From Bacteroidales bacterium (GTDB lineage: Bacteria > Bacteroidota > Bacteroidia > Bacteroidales > UBA12077), in the NCBI GenBank assembly GCA_003446015.1, contig DMBU01000137.1, positions 1-29,783 of the forward strand: a DNA stretch of 29,783 nt, written 5' to 3'. Made by a program: the position numbers and the translations under genes. Below are positions 23,016-29,783 of the stretch, piece by piece. The stretch's first letter is position 1. Each line of letters opens with the position of its first letter. Under the pieces are notes generated by a model that saw only the letters and a program-made list of their open reading frames with translations, had not been told where the DNA came from and made no database searches.

Positions 23016-24158
23016 ATGAAAGAAGTCTTATCTCCATTGGATATAATGAGGAACATGGTTGAAAAGTTACAGACTTTTTACCCAACACATGATAAAAAAG
23101 CCGGTGGGATAATACAATTTCATTTAAGACATTTAAATGAAAATATAGATTGTTATATAAAATCAGATGAAAAGGAATTAAGGTTTTTTGAAGGAACTGC
23201 AATTAATCCAACTGTTACGGTTAAATCTACTTTCTATAATTGGCTCGATTTGGCAGGAGGGAAGTTAAACCCAGTATTAGGAGTAATGACAGGAAAACTT
23301 AAATTTAAAGGTGATACTTCGTTTTTTAAGATATTACCCAGAAAAAAATTAGGTAAAGAGTTAGATATCCCCAAAGATCCGGTAACAAAATTTGAAAAAA
23401 ATCCACAAAAGTACTGGACTAAACCTGAAAAGATAATTGTTTTAAGTGCTTCTCCAAGAGCACAAAATGGCTATACAGATTATTACCTTTCTCCTTTTAT
23501 AAAGGGGATGAGAAAAAATGCTGAAGTTGAACTTGTTCATTTGGCTAAATACAAAATAAACCCTTGTACCGGATGTTTTTCGTGTTGGATGAAAATTCCC
23601 GGTGAATGCATATATCATAGCAAAGATGATTTTAATGTTCTGGCTGAAAAGATGTTTACAGCAGATTTAACTGTTTATGCATTTCCAATTTATGCAGATA
23701 GTATGCCCGGAATACTAAAAAATTATTTCGACAGATCTGTGAGTAGGGCGTATCCATACATGATCGAAGGGATGAACAGGGTTAGACATCCTCGCAGGTA
23801 TATTCATGAAAATCATTCCATGGTTGTTTTTTCTATTTGTGGTTTTTTTGAGATGATTAACTTTGAACCAGTAAGAGCATATTTTCAAGCATTAGCTCAT
23901 AACAGACATACACCTGTAATTGCAGAAATTTATCGAACAACTGCAGTTGGATTATATGGAAACCCTTTTGCATTTAAAATGCAAAGAAGTGTTTTAAATG
24001 CACTTGAAAAAGCTGGAGAAGATATCGTTACGCTTGGTAAAATTAAAAGAAGAACTCAAAAATTGATACATCAAAAATTTAGAGTTACATCAACTGATAT
24101 AGATAAAGTAAACGAGTGGTGGAAAGAAAGTGAAGGAAGTCAGAAAAACGACTACTAA
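23016..24158 (+). CDS. SCP2-like domain fused to NAD(P)H-dependent FMN reductase
   Basis: 380 aa. Residues about 1-115 are a SCP2-type lipid-binding domain (GKLNPVLGVMTGKLKFKGD near 81-100). Residues about 138-380 are a flavodoxin-like NAD(P)H/FMN oxidoreductase, with the FMN phosphate loop SASPR (144-148), a cysteine set C184, C187, C190 and C198 (CTGCFSC), and the flavin loop PIYADSMPG. The cysteines follow the pattern of iron-sulfur flavoproteins, so a [4Fe-4S] cluster is possible but not proven. The fusion suggests reduction of a hydrophobic, SCP2-bound substrate such as a quinone or lipid. It follows the hemerythrin gene (77-bp gap) and converges on yhhQ with a 12-bp gap. There is no signal peptide. 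Confidence 0.85.
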   Translation: MKEVLSPLDIMRNMVEKLQTFYPTHDKKAGGIIQFHLRHLNENIDCYIKSDEKELRFFEGTAINPTVTVKSTFYNWLDLAGGKLNPVLGVMTGKLKFKGDTSFFKILPRKKLGKELDIPKDPVTKFEKNPQKYWTKPEKIIVLSASPRAQNGYTDYYLSPFIKGMRKNAEVELVHLAKYKINPCTGCFSCWMKIPGECIYHSKDDFNVLAEKMFTADLTVYAFPIYADSMPGILKNYFDRSVSRAYPYMIEGMNRVRHPRRYIHENHSMVVFSICGFFEMINFEPVRAYFQALAHNRHTPVIAEIYRTTAVGLYGNPFAFKMQRSVLNALEKAGEDIVTLGKIKRRTQKLIHQKFRVTSTDIDKVNEWWKESEGSQKNDY

Positions 24159-24170
24159 GTTAAAATTAGT

Positions 24171-24920
24171 TTATCCTTGATACTTCTCTTCCTTATATTC
24201 TTGAACAGGATCAATATCTAAAAATTTAGATAAAAATTTAACACCAATGTAAAATGGAATAGTATCGAGTAATGCTGCAACCATTTTAAAAATGTAATTA
24301 GAGGCAATTAACATTAAAAGAAATGAAAAGACGTGCGTGTCAGCATGCAGATCAATTGCTTTTGCACCATAATATGTAATTAAAACCACAGCAATCGAAT
24401 CTATTAACTGACTTGTTAGCGTTGATCCATTATTTCGTAACCATAAATGTTTTCCTTTAGTCAACTTTTTTAAGAAATGGAAAATATGTACATCAACAAA
24501 TTGAGCAGTAAGGTATGCAATCATAGAAGCTGCAGTAGCTCCAAATGTTAGTTCTCTTATTCTAAAAAATGCATCGCTGTTTATTTGTGGATTTTCAGGT
24601 AAGATTCCGGCAAACCATACGATAAATAAAACCCATCCATTCATTAATAAACCTACCCAAACTACCATGTTTGCTCTTTTTCTGCCATAAAGCTCACTTA
24701 TAAAGTCAGTGCATAAAAATGTAATTGGATAGGGTAATACTCCAACAAAAACCATGAAAGGTATTTGAACACCATCCCAGGTAAAAGAAAGATCAATTAA
24801 GCGCGACAGACCTAAAATGTTAAGCATTGCCAATGATCCGACAAATAATCCTGAAAGAATTACAAATACGGCTTCTCTTCTAATTTTGTATTTATTTTCT
24901 GAGATGGTTCCTGTAAACAT
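24171..24920 (-). CDS. yhhQ: Queuosine precursor transporter
   Basis: 249-aa inner-membrane protein of the YhhQ/VUT (DUF165) family, with about six hydrophobic segments. Signature segments: PYPITFLCTDFISELYGRKR (about 60-80), FGATAASMIAYLTAQFVDVHI, and NNGSTLTSQLIDSIAVV. E. coli YhhQ imports preQ0/preQ1 for queuosine-tRNA synthesis. No other queuosine gene lies nearby, and no preQ1-riboswitch sequence was seen upstream. The short polar tail ends YKEEKYQG. Confidence 0.92.
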   Translation of the reverse strand: MFTGTISENKYKIRREAVFVILSGLFVGSLAMLNILGLSRLIDLSFTWDGVQIPFMVFVGVLPYPITFLCTDFISELYGRKRANMVVWVGLLMNGWVLFIVWFAGILPENPQINSDAFFRIRELTFGATAASMIAYLTAQFVDVHIFHFLKKLTKGKHLWLRNNGSTLTSQLIDSIAVVLITYYGAKAIDLHADTHVFSFLLMLIASNYIFKMVAALLDTIPFYIGVKFLSKFLDIDPVQEYKEEKYQG

Positions 24921-25238
24921 AAATTTTGATTAAGTAATTATAAAGATATATACATTTTAATTAATTATCAATTAGTATTTTCTAATAATTATATTAATGC
25001 TTAATTTAATTAACTCACATAACAAACAAATGCAGCTGTATATATGTTTTTTGAAATTAACTATTTGTTGTTTTTTTTATTAACATTATCATCTTAATAA
25101 CTTATAATGAAATTCTAGTTATTCTTTCGAATATTTCTTATTTTTAAAGATTAGATTAAATTGCAAAAATGCATTTTTATATATTAAGTACAGATAATTA
25201 GCTTTTTAAATAAGTTTGGACACTCTAAATTACTTTTT
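24921..25238. other. 318-bp divergent intergenic region
   Basis: Very AT-rich region between the divergent yhhQ and transporter-like genes. It contains the -7 box at 25211-25218 for the plus-strand gene. No ORF, RNA motif, hairpin with T run or repeat of note was found. Confidence 0.55.
25211..25218 (+). promoter_or_regulatory. -7 promoter box (TAAGTTTG) of the MFS-HEAT gene
   Basis: Exact TAnnTTTG match 20 bp before the start at 25239, predicting a leader of about 14 nt. No TTTG is seen at the -33 distance. Confidence 0.4.
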
Positions 25239-28200
25239 ATGAAGAAAAATGTTTACGCTATTTTTAATATAGAGCAGGAAGAAAAGGTCAGCGTTTCATT
25301 ATTTCTTATTCAATCTGTTTTTTTAGGAATATTTTATGGTGCTTTTGATGTTGGAGCGCATTCATTATTCTTGAATTCTTATCCTGCATCAATGATTCCT
25401 AAAGCATATGTTATTTCAGGGATCGTTGGGATTATACTGACAACAATATATGCCAGACTTCAGAGCAGGTATAAATTCTCGACAGTAGCTATCTTTAATC
25501 TTATTTTTATCTCAATAAGTACAGCTCTTCTAAGAGTTCTATTTCAGTATACTGAAAGTGACTGGCTGGTATTCTTGATTTTTATTATGATGGGCCCCTT
25601 AAACATTATAGCATTACTCGGATTCTGGGGAGCTGTTGGTAGAATGTTTTCGCTCCGTCAGGGTAAACGCCTGTTTGGTCTTATCGATAGTGGACAAATT
25701 TTTGGTGCAATATTAAGTACATTTGCAATTCCTATACTGATTTCCGTTGGATTTGAGCAGAAAAACCTTCTCTTTTTAAGTTCAGTAAGCGTAATGTGTG
25801 CATTTGTTTTTCAAATTATAATTTCTATCAAGTATAACTTAAATCAAGTTGTAGCTAAAAAAGAGAAGAAAAAGAACAGATTGCCCGAACTTCTTAAAAA
25901 CAAATATGTTTTGCATATGTCGATTTTTGTTGTTATGTCGATGTTAGCAGCTTTTTTCATTCAATTCTCATTTCTTTCTGTTACAAAAGAAAATTATCCT
26001 GATCATAACGACTTAGCTGAATTCCTGGGAGCATTTACTGGTAGTTTGTTATTGTTTACATTCTTATTTAAAACGTTCTTGTATAGTAAGCTCATGAAAA
26101 CTTATGGCTTGAAAGTTAGTGTTCTAATCTCTGCATTTTTATTAGGAATCTTTACTGTAATTGCAATCGTGATAGGTTCTGTTTTTGGATATACAACAGC
26201 ATCGGCCAGTTTTATGTTTTTCTTCCTGGTTATATCTTTAAGCAGACTTTTCTCAAAAGCACTGAAAGATGCAGTTGAAGTACCTTCATTTAAAATTCTA
26301 TATCAATCTTTAAAAGCTGAAATCAGGCACGATGTTCAGGCTTATGTTGATGGAACCATAAATGAGATTGCAGCACTTTCTGCTGGATTATTGCTGGCAG
26401 CCTTAAGTCTTTTCGAATTTTTCAAATTAATACATTTTTCGTATTCCTTATTTTTTATTCTGATAATATGGTTTTTTGTAGCTCGAAAACTTTATATTGA
26501 ATATCAAATTTCATTACAAAAATCATTAGCTGAATATAAAGGTAAAACAGATAAGATTGAAAGTGTATCAGATTTTATTGATCAAAATATTAATGATCGT
26601 TCGATTGATCATTACCAATTAACTTCCGGACTTGATATTGACTTTGATTTGCACCCTTTAAAATTTGAAGAAAAATTAGATCGTTTAACGAGTTCTGATA
26701 ATACAATAATTAAAAGCTATGTGTCAAATAAAGTTTCAGAATCAAAATTATTCGATTCGTTACAACTTATAACGGAAAATAATGATGTTATACCAAAACT
26801 TTTAAACAGAGTTGAAATAAAAATAGATAAATCTCCAGGAGCAGAAAAACTTATTCATCTTTCTAAATCAAAAGGCACCGATGAGAGAATTCTTGCAGCG
26901 TATTTAATAGGTAAGTTTTATGAACCGTCGCTTTTTGTTTATCTAAAAGCATTATTAAGAGACTTGCAACTTCCGGTAAAAATTTCAGCAATAAAAGCTG
27001 CAACGAAAACAAAGAACATTGAGTTTTGCCCCTTAATTATAGATTATATCGATACAAATGGGTTAATACCTTATGTTTATGATTCAATGATAAGTTTTGG
27101 TGAAGATGCGTTAAGTACAATTGACCTTTATTTTTATAAGACTGGTATAAGTCATCGGATCATGTTGCGAATTGTCAAATTAATTGGGGAAATTGGTGGA
27201 GAAAAGGCAAAAAACCTGTTAACTAAGAAGCTTGATCATCCAAATGAGGAAGTTTTAAATTATGTGCTTGACGCATTAAAAGAGACCGAATTTAAAGCTG
27301 ATGAAAAAACAATTACACAAATACATCAGATTATTGAAAAGCATATTGGAGTTGTTGGATTTAATATTGCGGCACAAGCTACTCTCAATGAAACGCCTGG
27401 TTTTGAATATTTAAAAGAGGCTTTAAACGAAGAAATAACATCCAACTACAATTTGTTATATTTGTTACTCTCACTGGCTTACGATTCGAAATCAATCATG
27501 CATGTTAAAGATAATATTGAAAGTGGAACAACAGAAGGAATAAGTTATGCATTAGAATTGCTTGATCTTTTTATTTATGAAGAGCTAAAACCAAAATTAT
27601 TTCCAGTTGTTGAAGATATTTCAATTATCGAAAAAATTAAGCAACTCCAGAATTACTATCCTATCGAAAAACTCACATTTAATGAACTTATCATTTCTCT
27701 CATAAATAAGGATATAAATGAAACAAATATTTGGACAAAGGTTTGTGCTATATACGCTTTCTCAGAAATCGAGAATACGGAAATTCCAAATGATTTAATA
27801 GCTCATCTGTTTAATCCTCATGAAATATTAAGAGAAACAGCAGGAGTTGTAATACATCGAATTGATAAAAATCTGATGCATACAATTGGTAAGAGACTAA
27901 ACCCAACATATAAAGAGGAACTTGATAATACCTTAGACTTATTAAACAGTTCAGAAAATCACTTGCTGGTTGAAAAAACATGGTTTTTAAAGTCGACTGA
28001 ATATTTTAAAAATGTTGAGGGAAGATACATGTATGAGTTAGCAAAATCAATGAATAATTTGTTATTTGAATCATATGAATTAAGTGATATTATTGTTTCT
28101 GATTTAAAAGATAAGGTGCTTCTCATTAAAGGATCTTCAATTTTACTAACTATCGACGATGAAAAAAGTTTTGATTTAGTTGAAGGAGAACTGTATGATA

Positions 28201-28364
28201 TGAATGAGATTTTAAAGGATGCAAAAAGAAAGGTGTCAATTAAAAAGCAAGATGATGTAACTATTTTTTATGTAGAAAAAAATGATTTAATTTACAATAT
28301 GTTTGATTTTCAAAAGATTGAAATGGCAATTATAAATTGGATAAATTCAAAAATCAGGACTTAG
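25239..28364 (+). CDS. MFS/nucleotide-transporter-like protein with HEAT repeats and degenerate CNB-like domain
   Basis: 1041 aa. Residues about 15-425 form 10-12 membrane helices like the ATP/ADP translocase (Npt/NTT) branch of MFS proteins; a helix-break motif FWGAVGRMFSLRQGKRLFG lies near 129-147. Residues about 530-900 are HEAT-like helical repeats (for example LPVKISAIKAATKTKN). Residues about 915-1038 have the strand pattern of a cyclic-nucleotide-binding domain (DKVLLIKG, LVEGELYDMNEIL) but lack the arginine-containing phosphate-binding cassette, so nucleotide binding is doubtful. The long cytosolic part suggests a sensor or scaffold rather than a plain transporter. A SpoIIE-type phosphatase gene follows after 47 bp, probably in the same operon. 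Confidence 0.8.
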   Translation: MKKNVYAIFNIEQEEKVSVSLFLIQSVFLGIFYGAFDVGAHSLFLNSYPASMIPKAYVISGIVGIILTTIYARLQSRYKFSTVAIFNLIFISISTALLRVLFQYTESDWLVFLIFIMMGPLNIIALLGFWGAVGRMFSLRQGKRLFGLIDSGQIFGAILSTFAIPILISVGFEQKNLLFLSSVSVMCAFVFQIIISIKYNLNQVVAKKEKKKNRLPELLKNKYVLHMSIFVVMSMLAAFFIQFSFLSVTKENYPDHNDLAEFLGAFTGSLLLFTFLFKTFLYSKLMKTYGLKVSVLISAFLLGIFTVIAIVIGSVFGYTTASASFMFFFLVISLSRLFSKALKDAVEVPSFKILYQSLKAEIRHDVQAYVDGTINEIAALSAGLLLAALSLFEFFKLIHFSYSLFFILIIWFFVARKLYIEYQISLQKSLAEYKGKTDKIESVSDFIDQNINDRSIDHYQLTSGLDIDFDLHPLKFEEKLDRLTSSDNTIIKSYVSNKVSESKLFDSLQLITENNDVIPKLLNRVEIKIDKSPGAEKLIHLSKSKGTDERILAAYLIGKFYEPSLFVYLKALLRDLQLPVKISAIKAATKTKNIEFCPLIIDYIDTNGLIPYVYDSMISFGEDALSTIDLYFYKTGISHRIMLRIVKLIGEIGGEKAKNLLTKKLDHPNEEVLNYVLDALKETEFKADEKTITQIHQIIEKHIGVVGFNIAAQATLNETPGFEYLKEALNEEITSNYNLLYLLLSLAYDSKSIMHVKDNIESGTTEGISYALELLDLFIYEELKPKLFPVVEDISIIEKIKQLQNYYPIEKLTFNELIISLINKDINETNIWTKVCAIYAFSEIENTEIPNDLIAHLFNPHEILRETAGVVIHRIDKNLMHTIGKRLNPTYKEELDNTLDLLNSSENHLLVEKTWFLKSTEYFKNVEGRYMYELAKSMNNLLFESYELSDIIVSDLKDKVLLIKGSSILLTIDDEKSFDLVEGELYDMNEILKDAKRKVSIKKQDDVTIFYVEKNDLIYNMFDFQKIEMAIINWINSKIRT

Positions 28365-28411
28365 GAAACAAAATCATAAATAGATTATTTAAAAAAAGAA
28401 AGATATAATTT

Positions 28412-29783
28412 ATGTTATTTAGATTTATTCGTAAAATTAAAATTTATTATATGCGAAAGACTACCATTTTTAAGCAACTTATTTTAAATGTGGTAATACC
28501 TGCAGTTTCGGCTTTGCTTATTTTAGGAGCCTTTAATTATAACCAAACAAAATCGAATCTTATTGAGTCGATAGATTCTAAGAATAAGATAATTTCTGAA
28601 GAAATTGTTCAAATCATGGAATTGCAAGATGTTGCTCTTGAAATAGTTGAGCAGTATTTGAATCCTGTTATGGAATCATATAGTAATAAACTAGTTCATG
28701 ATTATTTTAAAAATACCGACAATATTGAATTTGCAGATCTTGATAAAATTCGTATTGAACTGGGGATGGATCCAGAAATGGAAGATATTTATATTATTAA
28801 CCAGGAAGGATTTGTTGTAAATTCAACTTTTAAATCGGATCTCGGAATTAACTTGTTTTCGTTTGGTGAAGATCATAAACAAATGATTCTTCGGATATTT
28901 GAAGAGGGAAAATATGTAAACGAATTATTTACCATTGAAAATAGCACAAAAAGGTTAAAAAAATATACATATCATCCCACTCTTGACGGTAAATATATTG
29001 TAGAATTAGGTATTTATTCAAGACGTGCTGACGAGATCATTAATTTTATAAAAAATACAGGTAACGAATTGTCTCAAAACCAGCCTTCTATAGTCGATTT
29101 TAATATATTCATAAACAAGGATAATCCAACTTCTTTAAATAAAGATGTTGTATTATCGGAAAGCGAAACTGCTTTCATGAAAGAGCGATTTGTTAAACAA
29201 GACTCAATACGAATTCCAAAAAGGATTAATAAACAGAATCTGTATTATAATTATTTATATATACATCGGGTTAATTCCGATTTATATAAAGGCGCAGTTA
29301 TTCGCATTATTTCAGACAGAACCCGTGAGGATATTTTACTTAGAAATGAATTAATCAAGTTTATAGCGATATTTGGTTTAACAATTATTGTTGTTATTAT
29401 TCTTTTATATCGAAAGACAAAAGTAATCACTTCACCAATTAAAAAACTTGTCGAAAAAGTAAATCGTGTAACAAACGGTCATCTGAATGAACGTGCTGAT
29501 GTTGTTGGTAACAATGAGATTACTACACTTTCTCAAAAATTTAATTCGATGATTGAAGAGTTGGAAAGTTATTACAATGAGTTGGAGCAAAAGGTAAAAG
29601 ACCGAACAGCAGAAGTGGTTCGCCAAAAAGAAGAAATTGAAATTAAGAATAAGCATATAACAGATAGTATTCGATATGCGAAACGAATTCAGAATGCTAT
29701 TTTACCTCCAGACAACTACGTAAAACAATTATTACCCAGCTCATTTATTTTATACAGACCAAAAGATATTGTAAGTGGTGATT
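28412..29783 (+). CDS. Membrane HAMP-SpoIIE-family protein phosphatase (partial, runs off the window)
   Basis: 457 codons are visible and the frame is open to the window end. TM1 spans about residues 22-42, an extracytoplasmic sensor region about 45-310, TM2 316-333, and HAMP about 340-392 (SPIKKL near 341, then NEITTLSQKFNSMIEELE). A coiled coil (about 390-418) leads into the start of the PP2C/SpoIIE phosphatase (YAKRIQNAILPP, then YRPKDIVSGD with the first metal-binding aspartate). Such proteins in Bacteroidota act in partner-switching or stress signalling. The start at 28412 gives a 13-residue basic tail before a second in-frame ATG (28451), which is a possible alternative start. It lies 47 bp after the MFS-HEAT gene, in the same direction. 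Confidence 0.88.
   Translation, partial: MLFRFIRKIKIYYMRKTTIFKQLILNVVIPAVSALLILGAFNYNQTKSNLIESIDSKNKIISEEIVQIMELQDVALEIVEQYLNPVMESYSNKLVHDYFKNTDNIEFADLDKIRIELGMDPEMEDIYIINQEGFVVNSTFKSDLGINLFSFGEDHKQMILRIFEEGKYVNELFTIENSTKRLKKYTYHPTLDGKYIVELGIYSRRADEIINFIKNTGNELSQNQPSIVDFNIFINKDNPTSLNKDVVLSESETAFMKERFVKQDSIRIPKRINKQNLYYNYLYIHRVNSDLYKGAVIRIISDRTREDILLRNELIKFIAIFGLTIIVVIILLYRKTKVITSPIKKLVEKVNRVTNGHLNERADVVGNNEITTLSQKFNSMIEELESYYNELEQKVKDRTAEVVRQKEEIEIKNKHITDSIRYAKRIQNAILPPDNYVKQLLPSSFILYRPKDIVSGD

Noticed and set aside
24921..25238. preQ1 riboswitch in front of yhhQ
   Set aside because: No preQ1-type conserved segments or pseudoknot pairing were found in the minus-strand leader.

Overview
The window is about 30 kb of AT-rich chromosomal DNA from a member of the Bacteroidota. 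A free-living, probably marine or sediment Bacteroidales/Marinilabiliales-type organism is the best guess, by inference only. The evidence is: Bacteroidota-type -7 boxes (TAnnTTTG) close upstream of several starts; few Shine-Dalgarno sequences; hybrid histidine kinases with the MSHEIRTP.NGILGFS signature; a SpoIIE-type phosphatase with a YAKRIQNAILPP motif; and a small OMP barrel ending in YRF. No rRNA, tRNA or CRISPR array was seen.

Positions 1-7400 look like an accessory region. On the minus strand there is a complete three-gene HipBST-type toxin-antitoxin operon (hipB 1559-1320, hipS 1333-1022, hipT 1025-99). It ends in a strong palindromic terminator and is preceded by three copies of one operator, TACTG-N6-CAGTA, spaced 72 and 71 bp apart. 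Next come an orphan tyrosine recombinase (minus), an uncharacterised acidic protein, a SWIM zinc-finger protein paired with a UPF0158 protein, and two uncharacterised minus-strand genes.

Positions 7400-11400 hold a two-gene operon of exported proteins: a LPP20-like protein, then a CsgG-like domain fused to two DUF1566/Lcl-C repeats. It is closed by a perfect 15-bp-stem terminator. Then come a 52-aa protein gene with its own Shine-Dalgarno, upstream hairpin and terminator, a DUF3820 gene, a 187-bp MITE-like element, and a 7-bp tandem repeat beside an outer-membrane barrel gene.

Positions 12284-24920 are more ordinary chromosome. They carry a soluble multi-PAS hybrid histidine kinase with a cysteine-rich first PAS domain, a Gate-domain membrane protein, and a fused PlsC + GNAT acyltransferase of the ornithine/glycine-lipid (OlsF) type. 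They also carry an exported isochorismatase-like hydrolase and a lipoprotein alpha/beta hydrolase. A Cache-PAS hybrid histidine kinase is followed by a bacteriohemerythrin with all seven iron ligands, a SCP2-flavodoxin fusion, and the queuosine-precursor transporter YhhQ.

Positions 25239-29783 hold a 1041-aa nucleotide-transporter-like MFS protein with HEAT repeats and a degenerate cyclic-nucleotide-binding-like tail. It is followed 47 bp later by a membrane HAMP-SpoIIE phosphatase cut off by the window end. The two look like one signalling unit.

The items most worth a second look are the triple-operator HipBST locus, the LPP20/CsgG-DUF1566 operon, the MFS-HEAT-CNB/SpoIIE pair, and the 52-aa gene with its structured flanks.
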